From: Pomphorhynchus laevis
Taxonomy: Eukaryota; Acanthocephala; Palaeacanthocephala; Echinorhynchida; Pomphorhynchidae
Assembly: GCA_012934845.2 (NCBI GenBank)
Contig: WNNJ02003189.1
Span: 52,977 to 116,976, forward strand
Direction of reading: 5' to 3'
DNA: 64,000 bases
A model generated the notes under the pieces. It saw only the letters and a program-made list of their open reading frames with translations. It searched no databases and was not told where the DNA came from. Position 1 is the first letter of the stretch. Each line of letters begins with the position of its first letter. The position numbers and the translations under genes were made by a program. Positions 30,666 to 40,099 of this stretch are shown here, piece by piece.

Positions 30666-31685
30666 CGATGAGTCGAAAAGTTACGATAAGAAGGCGGAGT
30701 TTGATGCGGATGTGGATGGTGGGCCAGGAGAGTTGGGCAAAATATGTGGATGTGTGGTCGAAGCGACGGAGACGAAAGAGCACTCGAACGGCGGTGTTGA
30801 TTATTCGTTGTAGGGGTAGGATGATGGATTTTGGAGAATTGGCGAAAAGGCTAAGGCAGTAATCGATTTTAGGGAAAAGAAGCGATGAAAGAATAGACAT
30901 ACAAGAACGGAAGTCGATAAGGGGGCGGATACGGCAGATGTGACGGAGAATTAAGTTAGACGAGCGGACCTTGTCACTGACGAAGGGTTGAAGGGAAAGT
31001 TTATCATCGAAATGGAAGCCTAAGAAAGTGAGATTGTGAACTATGGGGATGATTAATGAGGCAAAAGACACAGTGGGAGGATATATGTTTGGTTTACGGG
31101 GGAGGATCCACATTATTTTGGACTTTTCGGGGTTTAGAACGAGATGGAGATTGGAGAGACGTTTGTAGATAGAAGAAAGACAGTTGGAGGCAGAAATGCC
31201 AATATCGTGTATGCGATGTGCGGGTGCATGAGTATAGATGAGGATGTCATCGGCGTATTGCATGACGTTAAAGGAGTAAGGTTTGATAAACGGAGAGAGA
31301 TCGCCAAGCAGAAGAGAGAAAATCAGGGACCTAGGACTGAACCTTGTGGGACCCCGCTAAAAATAGTGATGGGAAGGGAGGATGATGAATTAGAACAGAC
31401 GCGAAGGGAACGGTCGGATAAATATGAGGCAAACCATGCTACGGAGGAGGAAGAAAAGCCGTAATCATAACGAAGGCGAGAAAGGAAGACGGAGTGGTCG
31501 ACAATGTCGAATGCGGAGGAGAGGTCGAGGGAGATGAGAACACTATATAGAGCCTTGTCTCGAGAAATGAGTAAGTCGTTGTAAACTTTCATGCAGGCGA
31601 TTTCTGTGGAGTGATTAGAGCGGAAAGCGGATTGGAAAGGAGGGTACAGATTGGATGAGGAGAGATGAGCGTTGATCTGTATCAA
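30652..31685 (-). pseudogene. LINE family A reverse transcriptase segment with YADD box
   Basis: Two frames cover the RT palm: 31323-31685 (NAHLSSSNLYPPFQSAFRSN, ALYSVLISLDLSSAFDIVDH, GVPQGSVLGP) and 30652-31263 (MQYADDILIYTH, HLVLNPEKSKIMWILPRKP, LGFHFDDKLSLQPF). They are separated by a frameshift between 31263 and 31323. Conserved catalytic aspartates are visible in both, but the ORF is broken and lacks both ends. Confidence 0.75.
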
Positions 31686-31745
31686 GATGAGGAGTGCTAA
31701 GAGCTTAGAAAGAGTGGGGAGTAGTGAAATGGGGCGATAGCTAGA
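30664..31745 (-). mobile_element. LINE family A copy lacking its 3' end
   Basis: The minus-strand frames read LISLDLSSAFDIVDHSVFLSRL and GVPQGSVLGP (31323-31685), then MQYADDILIYTHAPAHRIHD and the C-terminal LLFPKIDYCLSLFANS (30652-31263), so the palm core is present. It stops at 30664 within FRLIAV, before the usual 3' hairpin. The missing 3' end suggests deletion or a template switch at the palindrome beside it. It serves as the reference for the deleted copies elsewhere. Confidence 0.8.
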
Positions 31746-31879
31746 AGGACAATTTCCTGAGAAAATTATAAGACAATTTCCTGAGGAAATGGCACGATAT
31801 CGTCAACCTAGGAAAGGAAATTTCTTATGTCCTAAGTGCATGTGGCAGCACTTTGATATATTTAACATCAGTCCTGTCT
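31746..31879. other. Short spacer with a duplicated segment
   Basis: GACAATTTCCTGAG occurs twice (about 31748 and 31773) between two LINE copies. Nothing else is recognisable. Confidence 0.5.
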
Positions 31880-33760
31880 CATTACTTCACCTAACAATAT
31901 TATCTAAATCTTCCTGGAGCAGAAAACAGTCATGATACGATTGAATGCACCGCCATAACTTGATGTCATCCGCAAACGCTATGATATTGCATTTTAGTCT
32001 TAATAACATATCCTGAAGGAAAATTTTGAACAGTAAAGTGCCGATAACCGTACCTTGAGGCACAATCATGACGTGGTTAAAAAACAATACTGCCTAGCCT
32101 CATTTGATATGACCGATTCTTCAAGAATGAACTAATTCAACGAACTACATGAGGATCGATACCGTATTTAGCCAAAACTACTAGCAGAGGATCATGTGGT
32201 ACTCGGTCAAACGCCCGGCTAAAATCGATAAAAATTACATCGACCCCACACCCATCCGCTACTACATCTGCCCAATTTTCACGAGCCATAATTAAATTAC
32301 TGAGGCATGATCGACCAGTGCGAAATCCATGTTGAGAAGGGTGCAGAAGTTTAAATTTATCCATATGAAAAGTTATGTATTTACACACGAACCTTTCAAG
32401 ACATTTACATACAACGCTTGTCGGACTTCCAGAACGATAATTGGACGGGTCTTCTCTGTTCTTTTTTAGTATATAGGAGTAATGCGAGATCACTTCCACT
32501 GACCAGGATGCATGATGTACATATAGACATTTTAAATATCTCTGATAATGGGAATGCTAGCAGGTCATGGAGTTTTTGAAGAATAAAAGGATGAATGTCG
32601 CATGGCCCAGCCAACGTGTAACAAGATAATTTACGCGATTCCCGTGATACCTCTGCTGGAGAAATTAATGGAATATGAGAGACGAATGTCACAAAAATTT
32701 GCGCTGGACGAAAGTCTGTAATTGGAGTGGGACAAATAAGATCAAAGGCCTCTGCCAATATACTCACAACTTCGTCAGGACCTCTCGCAATCTTACCGTC
32801 ATCCGTTAAAATGGAAATTGATGGAATAACTTTTCTACTTTTATTTACATAGCTCCATAACGGCTTGGAAGAAACTTTATATAATGCCAGGATTTTCGAT
32901 TCATGCTTTTGCCTCTTTAACACTTTCATGTAGTTGAAGCGACGACGATACTGTAGATATTCTAACTGGAGTGTCTGATTATTCAGAGATGATTTAAAAA
33001 GTTTATTCCGTTTTCTTAAAAGTCCCAATAACTCATCGTCAAACCAAGCTGGCTTGGGTTTAGCAAGGTTTTGTAAGGTTTTAATGGAGTGACGCAGTCT
33101 GTGATATATTTGAGGGAAGCTGATAACGTATCCTAATCACGGACATGAGTAATGTCACTATTGTAAAGATCCGTTCTAATTGCGATCGTACGTAATAAAT
33201 CAATATACACTTTGTACCAGTTACGTTTCAGGTGTTTAGTTTCGGCAGGGGAGACATTGACAAGGGCACTAGAAGTAAACTTAATGACAAGATAGTCACT
33301 AAGACCTATGGGAGGATCATATTGAATTTAATGGACATATAGTAGAGATTTACTAAAAACTAAATCTAGCAAGGAAGAACTATGTCCCGTAAACCTGGTT
33401 GCTTGAGTTATGTGTTGTATAAGAGATAGATCATCAACGAGGAAGTTCCATAATTCGTGTCCAAAGGGCATCCACCTTGATGACACTCGAATGGGGTATT
33501 CCATGTTATATTTGGAATATTGAAGTCACCAAGAAGGATAAAATTGGACGAATTTGTGAGATCAGTAAGATACTCAATTAAACTTGGTGATAAGCAAGAT
33601 GAGCGTGGAGCACGATAGCATACACAAAATGGTCATAGTGAAGTCACCTAATTCTATCATTAAAGAAAGTAACTCCATTCGTCAGACGCAATATGGCATA
33701 GATTTCCTTACGATAATTACAGTTCGATAATTATACAGTTCATCGAGAAGTCTGTCAGTC
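31880..33760 (-). mobile_element. LINE family B copy, decayed, lacking ORF1
   Basis: Minus-strand frames in order: 32405-33028 (linker and RT N-terminus, RNKLFKSSLNNQTLQLEYL and PADVSRE-like region); 32137-32499 (CLERFVCKYITFHMDKF, QHGFRTGRSCLSNLIMARENW, VDVIFIDFSRAFDRVPHDPL); and 31887-32087 (VPQGTVIGTLLFKIF, CNIIAFADDIKLWRCI). Endonuclease remnants lie at about 33100-33700 in several frames. The 5' end fades near 33760. Many breaks are present. Confidence 0.75.
31887..33028 (-). pseudogene. LINE family B ORF2 reverse transcriptase, broken
   Basis: RT landmarks are all recognisable: HGFRTGRSCLSN, VIFIDFSRAFDRVPHD, VPQGTVIGTLLF and the catalytic FADDIKLWR. They fall in at least three frames, with an extra break between the palm and the catalytic box near 32090-32137. 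The closest relatives by motif are the copies at 13397-16303 and 37000-38964. Confidence 0.75.
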
Positions 33761-33879
33761 TTTAATATCACCGATTTTTAAAATCAATATATGTTGATAC
33801 CGCAATAAACGACATACGTTGGTCGGATCCATTATTCAATAACGAATTTTTCGTTTGAAAAATTGATGGAAATCTGAAT

Positions 33880-34174
33880 TCCAGTACAATATCACATTAT
33901 ATGACAAAAATATGACAAAGAAGATCAACAAGCAAGCGAAATACAACAATACAACAAAGTCGGTTGGGCACGCAGATAATGAAGTGGCATGTGACTCTCA
34001 CGGCTGCGCGATATGGACCAAAGTAAGCTTCCCCTCAGACAGTTATCAAGCAATGACGAGTCACAATTTATATTATGGTTTCTGTGCAGCTCTAGCAATT
34101 GCAGATTTAAATAAGACTATTAACGACCTACGCTCACTAATCGAAGACACTGATAAACCATTACGATCAGATAT
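33880..34174 (+). pseudogene. LINE ORF1 N-terminal fragment
   Basis: From ATG 33912: MTKKINKQAKYNN, VACDSHGCAIWTKVSF and YYGFCAALAIADL. This is the same zinc-finger module, but one cysteine of the second pair (CGFC) has become tyrosine. It is followed within 90 codons by the 5' box of the next LINE, which cuts it off, so it is a remnant of an earlier element into which the 34.2-39.1 kb LINE inserted. Confidence 0.65.
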
Positions 34175-34347
34175 CCTAAAAAAATTTAGTTTCTTATAAA
34201 CATACAATTGATGAATATACACTTGAAACCCGAAACCCAATATCGATCCTGACTACTCAAAACCCACAGAAGAATAAAAAACGTTTAATATCGTTTCTAT
34301 CAGTCATTCACCTTAAAAAAATTTGGTTTCTAATAAACATACAATAA
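34175..34347 (+). promoter_or_regulatory. Tandem pair of LINE 5' boxes
   Basis: GTTTCTTATAAACATACAA at about 34185-34205 and GTTTCTAATAAACATACAA at about 34324-34343 are each preceded by an AAAAAAATTT run, about 138 bp apart. Either the 5' monomer is duplicated or two elements' 5' ends are nested. Confidence 0.55.
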
Positions 34348-34558
34348 AATAACATACAATTCACTCCAAAGACGCCAACTTTCAAAACAAGGATCAGGAG
34401 ATTAATAATAATATATTAATTCACATCGACTATACAACTACTACTTACAAGCTACTACTTACAATACACAACTACTTACAAGCAATCCCAACGAACACAC
34501 AAGCTTAAACACACAATTATTCGATTACAACGAGCGAAGCGAGTTGACACAACAATCG

Positions 34559-36055
34559 ATGGCAAGAACAAAGAAGACAGAAACGAAAAAATGCTTAGCA
34601 AGTCAGCAGATTAACGGTACTCGCAATCAGACTGTACCAAAATTAGCAAGCCCCTCCTCTGGGTATCAGCAACACGAGGTCTCTTGCAGCAGATCTGGAT
34701 GCGACATATGGACAGCTGTCAACGTTCCATCCTGTCTGACGAAATCGCTACTGTCTAGGGATTTTGTTTGTGGGTTCTGTGCCTCTGAATTGCTCTCCTT
34801 GTTGTTCAAGGGCCATTGTGACGAGCAAGTATCAATAAATGGTTTAAAGAGGAACGCAGATTCAAACATTCACTACGACGGGGAAGATCATAGTATTAAC
34901 GAACCAGAACGGAGTTCAGAAGCGTTCAGAAAGTCAAGCAGCTCGTCGTCAGGGATTGATGATGTTTCGGCCACTCCAAAATTATCTAAGATAGGAACCA
35001 ATAATGCTATTCATGTACTCAATTATTCTGTCACGCAGCAGTCGAAGTTAGAAATGAGCGATCGTTCAATCATACCCTTCAATAACAATTCAACTCAATG
35101 CTTCGTTAGGGATGCATTGCATGATACTAATGTGATGGATTACTCCTTCAAACAACTTCCTGTCTTGGATTCTATTGTTCATCCCCATATATTGGACTCG
35201 AGCAGCGTCGGTCTTGATGTAGATAACAAATGTTCCGCCTTCAAGCATGCAAATGTTGATTTGTCAACTCCTGTTAACACTTCCTCGGGCAGTGATTGTT
35301 CTCAAAACTGTCCTCTAGGTAGCGATTGTAGTGAGCGTCCTTGTGCTTACCCGCAGCAACTGCATCCCCGCTGCAGTTTATGTGTTGCTCCTCTAGTAGC
35401 CCCGTTAATTGAGAGCGTTAAGGATCTTGCAAAGGCTAGTCAGATTATAGTTAGGCCTATAGATAATCTACGACAAATAGTTAGCCTTCCAAATAATAAA
35501 CAACATGCAGTGATTCCTCCAAATCATCGACGGCCATCGATTGCCCCTGAGACTCATTCTTCATTAGTTCCGTCTGCTAGCCCTAAACAATTCAGCTCTA
35601 GACAATTTAACTCCAGAAGAGAGTTAAACGTTATCGTGAGCGGTGTTGAAGAATCTCTCAGTAACAATCCCCAAAGTAGACTGGATGACGATATTGTGCA
35701 TCTTCGCGCAGTGTTTTCTAAGATTTTTCTACAGAGCGATGTGGATGTTGCGAAGTGTCTTAAAGTTCGAAGAGTTTTTCGTCTAGGCAAGAAACTTTCA
35801 GATAGACCTAGACTTTTAAAAGTTGTTCTAGACTCAAAAGATCATGTTGACTTCCTACTCAAGCATGCATTTAGATTATCGCGCTCTGATTTTCATTTAC
35901 TCCGTGATTTATCTCCTGCAGATCGTTTGAGAAGACACGAGGCTTTCAACGAGCTGCATCGACGGCTGGAAAGTGGTGAGTGCAACCTATGTGTCCGGAA
36001 TTTTCGGGTGGTCAAGTGGCGTCCGACTGTCCGGTGGCATCCCTTACTTCTGTAG
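34559..36055 (+). CDS. LINE ORF1: PHD-like zinc finger plus RNA-binding C-terminus, intact
   Basis: The frame is open from a TTG at 34544, but the first ATG is 34559 and gives MARTKKTETKK, matching the start of the 6240 copy. Zinc-finger module: VSCSRSGCDIWTAVNVP and DFVCGFCASELLSLL (residues about 40-85). A long polar region follows, with a cysteine-rich stretch (CSQNCPLGSDCSERPC, HPRCSLCVAPL). The C-terminus has NVIVSGVEESLSNNPQSRL, RRVFRLGKKLSDRPRLLKVV, LRDLSPADRLRRHEAFNEL and LCVRNFRVVKWRPTVRWHP. The ORF2 frame opens 76 bp before its stop, in the -1 frame. Confidence 0.8.
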   Translation: MARTKKTETKKCLASQQINGTRNQTVPKLASPSSGYQQHEVSCSRSGCDIWTAVNVPSCLTKSLLSRDFVCGFCASELLSLLFKGHCDEQVSINGLKRNADSNIHYDGEDHSINEPERSSEAFRKSSSSSSGIDDVSATPKLSKIGTNNAIHVLNYSVTQQSKLEMSDRSIIPFNNNSTQCFVRDALHDTNVMDYSFKQLPVLDSIVHPHILDSSSVGLDVDNKCSAFKHANVDLSTPVNTSSGSDCSQNCPLGSDCSERPCAYPQQLHPRCSLCVAPLVAPLIESVKDLAKASQIIVRPIDNLRQIVSLPNNKQHAVIPPNHRRPSIAPETHSSLVPSASPKQFSSRQFNSRRELNVIVSGVEESLSNNPQSRLDDDIVHLRAVFSKIFLQSDVDVAKCLKVRRVFRLGKKLSDRPRLLKVVLDSKDHVDFLLKHAFRLSRSDFHLLRDLSPADRLRRHEAFNELHRRLESGECNLCVRNFRVVKWRPTVRWHPLLL

Positions 36056-38964
36056 AGTCAGACCTCTTTAGTAGTGATGGTTCGTGTGTAGGAAAACTAG
36101 TAGACTTCGATAGTGTCACCGAGCGTGTCAAATTTAACCATTATAGGAACATTTTTGTCGGTTATTCAAATGTTCGTAGTCTCCTGGCTCAGTTCTCGGA
36201 AATTAAATTCATAGTTGCTTCGAAACGTTTTGATGTATTTTGTATAACCGAAACATGGCTACATTCTGACATTTCGGATGACTGTGTTGCCATCCCTAAC
36301 TATTTTCTAATACGTTCGGATCGCTCATGTGGTAAACGTGGAGGTGGGGTAGCCGCCTATGTGCGAAATAGTCTCCTGGTATCGAATATCTCGGCTTTTC
36401 GCGACGATATTGGTTATTCCTTTGAAGGTCTTGCTTTTACACTGGGAAATGGTCAACGATCCCGATTCTGCGTCCTTTACCGTTCTCCGTCCTATGAATT
36501 AAGATTTGACTCTCTTAAATCACATTTGCTGAGTTTATCTTCGTATCCTCTGATTTTGCTCCTGGGTGACTTCAATATCCCCCAAATAGACTGGAAAAAT
36601 AGTCATTCACTACCAATTCACGGAATTGGGAAAGTACTGAGTGACTTTCTGTTACTTGAGATGCTACTAGTTCAACATATTAAAGAACCTACTTGTGTGA
36701 GAGGGACGCCTTCTATACTCGATTTGGTCTTTACTAAGTGTTTGGGTGACGTTTCAGGTGTTCATTATGACGCACCAATTGGCAATAGCGATCACTGTGT
36801 ACTCTATGCGTCTGTCGCTGTTCAACAGAGCCTCACAAAACTCTAATTTTAAAAAACGTTGTTGGGTAGGTGTTGATGCTAGTCAACTAGCTGCAAGCTT
36901 CCCAAAAGGTATCTGTGATAGTCTTCGTATCCACTTCGGTTTGGAGGTTCCTGTAGTCTTTGATCTGCTCCATGATGAATTGATGCGAATTTCTGATATC
37001 TTTGCTCCGCTACGTGCCTGCAAGTTCAAGCATGGACATCCTCCTTGGTTCGACAGAGAGCTTCTTGATGCTATAAGATCCCGCAACAAATTGTGGCGCG
37101 AATTTAGGCGTTCTTCTGCTTCAAAACGTGCCTACATCGACTCTCGGAACTTATGCAATCGGCTAAAATTTCAGAAACGCTATTCGTACGAAGATAGTAT
37201 CGCCAGGGATGCATCTTTGAATCCTAGGAGGTTTTGGTCTTATGTAAGAAACAACAGAACACTTGTCGCCACAATTAGCTCAATCCAAACGCCAACTGAA
37301 ACTTTGACCGATCCGTCTCTAATCGCCCAACATTTAGCTGATGGCTTCTTGGTACAGGCTTTGACCTCTAACAAACTGCATGACTTTAGTTGGAAGTATG
37401 TTCCGGTTGCTCATCGGTGTTGTGTTCGTCCACTCAGAGTGGATGAGGTGTTGAACGAGGTAATGAAGCTCGATTCGTTTACATCTCCGGGACCAGACAA
37501 TATTGCCCCCTTCCTCGTCAAATCCCTAGCGAACGAACTGAGCAATGATTTAACTATGTTCTTCAGATACAGCTTAGATACATCTTGGATTCCTGACAGT
37601 TGGAAGTGTGCAATTGTGGTGCCTATTCCCAAAAAGCATCCTGCTAGCTTTTGCGCGGACTTTCGGCCCATTAGCTTAACTAGCGTATTCTGCAAACTTT
37701 TAGAAAGAATCATTGCTAGTAGAATCAGGGATCATTTGGATCGTAATCACATATTGGTTGAATCTCAACATGGTTTCAGGATCGGACGTTCATGCCTTAC
37801 TAACCTACTAACTGCGCGTGAAAAATGGGCTGATGCTCTGGGGGCTGGGTTTCAGGTTCATACAGTATTCCTTGATTTTTCGAAAGCTTTTGATAGGGTA
37901 CCACACGACGGCATAGTGTCTTTACTGTATCACTATGGACTTCATTCATATATTTGTGAGTGGGTCAGGGAATTTCTATCGAATAGGTCTTTCCGAGTTT
38001 GTGTGGGGGGGGCGTGTTTTCTTATTCGGTAAATATTAATTCTGGCGTACCGCAGGGATCAGTCCTTGGCCCACTGCTCTTTATAATCTTCATTAATGAT
38101 CTGCTACTCCGCTTATCATGCTCTCATCTAGCGTTTGCAGACGATCTAAAGATTTGGTCGATCATTAGAAGTCCTGCTGATCGAGTATCGTTACAAAATG
38201 ATCTAAACTCCCTGATCAAGTGGTGCGATTCTACCGGACTACGGTTGAATGTTGATAAATGTGTCCTCATGCAATTAGGTTGCCCTATTGAAACTCTAAG
38301 GTACTTTATTGGAGATATGGTCTTAAAGGAAGTGTCTCATCATAAGGATTTAGGGATTATTGTCCATAGATCCTTGAAAACAAAGTTGAACACCGACTTC
38401 TTTCTAGGTAAAGCTACTAGGGCGTTATATTGTATTAAAAATGCATTCCTCAGGTTAAGCTGTCACATGTTTTGGAGGTTATTCATCTCCATCGTCAGGC
38501 CACACTTGGAGTACTGCATTCAGGCTTGTTTCCCTGTCACTAAGCAAGAACTATTAGACCTGGAGTCTATTCTTAGGCGCGGATCGAGGCTCTGTATTGG
38601 CTTAAGTGGTATTGACTATTATGTACGTCTAAGTCGTATTGGGATGTTGTCGGTACGTGAGAGGTTCATATCCTTGGAAATGCTATGTATATGGCATATG
38701 TCGAATGATGTGGTATGTTATCCCACCGATGTAATCACTTGGCGGGTTGATCAGTTGCGGGGACATAGCAGAGTCTTGTATAAATTTAGATTTGGCAGAT
38801 TACCAAAAGTGTATAGACTCTCAAGGAGAGGAATTAACATGTGGAATTCGTTGCCTGAGGAAGTCGTTGCAGCCCCCAGTTTGAGAACGTTTAAATCACG
38901 ATGCTACAAATGGATACATGAACAATGCCGCCATTCAACACTACCACTGGAATACCCTAATTAG
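35980..38964 (+). pseudogene. LINE ORF2: endonuclease-reverse transcriptase with two frameshifts
   Basis: Segment 1 (35980-36846; first ATG 35989) is the endonuclease: CITETWLHSDISDD, GGGVAAYVRNS, LLLGDFNIPQIDW and GNSDHCVLY. Segment 2 (36746-38032) is the linker and RT: PPWFDRELLDAIRSRNKLW, GPDNIAPFLVKSL, FRPISLTSVFCKLLERII, HGFRIGRSCLTN and TVFLDFSKAFDRVPHD. Segment 3 (37999-38964) has GVPQGSVLGPLLFIIFINDL and LAFADDLKIWSII. The frame changes near 36845 (next to an A run) and at the G run at about 38005-38012. Both are homopolymer contexts, so sequencing error or very recent loss is possible. Confidence 0.85.
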
Positions 38965-39065
38965 CTACGTTGACTGACCATTTGCTTTTGTTTTATTTTT
39001 TTTGGACTCTGCCTGAATAGCCTTTTGGCTTTGGTATGTATTGGAATAATAATATTCTTTATACA

Positions 39066-39430
39066 TTAGAAGTATTCGAGCAAGACACAATATCATCACT
39101 AGACAATGAAATCGCTCTAATCAGCATAACGGCAACATTTGATACTTCAATGTTCCGGAAATCTACCCCTACTCGAGTTTAGACACGAGGGCATGCAAGA
39201 TCGCGATTCGTAAAGGGAACAACCCTTGAAACTTCTTCCTTACCTAACCTTAAATCTGATTTCCTGGATTCGTCAAATCTAGAGAATTCTATCATTGCTT
39301 ACAAGATTACACAGAAACAAACATTTCATATCACCTAGAAGACATATCCAAGGCCGTAAACAAACATAGAAGCACCAGATCACCCAGCTCTCCCAGCTTT
39401 TTATTGTCCTCAAACAACCCATAGTCCATA
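39066..39430. other. Spacer between LINEs
   Basis: No gene is visible. The sequence is likely the decayed leader of the following LINE, as it sits directly upstream of an ORF1-like frame. Confidence 0.4.
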
Positions 39431-39434
39431 AAAA

Positions 39435-39980
39435 ATGAATGAAGTACTCAAACAAATGATAAATTATACCAATTCCAATGTAAACAACACTGATAACGCC
39501 AATATACTTATTCTATCTGAGCCTAAACGACATAAACGCCGAACATTCGATCAGGGTAAACGTTTCATCATAGTAAATTTAAACGAATCACCGAGTCCAA
39601 ACAGTATCATCCGGATTAAACATGATGTTGATTCAATAAAGCAAGTTCTTTCAACTGTCTTCCCAACAGAGATATCAGTGGAACAAAATATACAGGTAAT
39701 ACACCTCTTTCGCATTGGTAAGAAACAATATGGTACCAAACCAAGGCTTTTAAAAGTTGTTGTTGATAGCCCCGAGACTAGTAAGCAAATCATCAAGAAT
39801 TCCTTTAAGTTAAGGGGCTCCAGTATCAGACTTCTACCTGACCTCAGCACTGAAGATAGAAACAGATTGAAATCTGCAAGGAACGAGCTTCAACAAAGAA
39901 TTCAAAACGATGAATAAGATCTAATGGTGAAAAATTTTCAAGTTGTGCGGCGAAGGGTAAATACGCGATTCAGCCTCGGA
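39435..39980 (+). pseudogene. LINE ORF1, C-terminal RNA-binding half
   Basis: From ATG 39435 the frame reads FIIVNLNESPSPNSIIRI, VIHLFRIGKKQYGTKPRLLK, SIRLLPDLSTEDRNRLK and NELQQRIQNDE, then a stop. The continuation NFQVVRRRVN is just downstream at about 39930-39960. The N-terminal zinc finger is not found upstream. Confidence 0.7.
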
Positions 39981-40099
39981 ATCCGTCTAACCGTTCCATC
40001 GATTATCTCCGCCACACAGATTCGTACATCCAACACGTAAACATCAATCTCATTTCAATACCAACAGCGACACCTCACCACTGCCGTTACTCTCAAAAT

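Larger units (their letters stand above)
34175..39065 (+). mobile_element. LINE family B, long copy with intact ORF1 and ORF2 broken twice
   Basis: The 5' box occurs twice (34175 and 34313), then comes the leader, ORF1 (34559-36055) and ORF2 (35980-38964) in three frames. The 3' end is an AATAATAAT tail at about 39048-39055. A nearly identical 3' piece is found at 44812-45795, so this lineage moved recently. It is a different subfamily from the two fully open copies. Confidence 0.85.
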
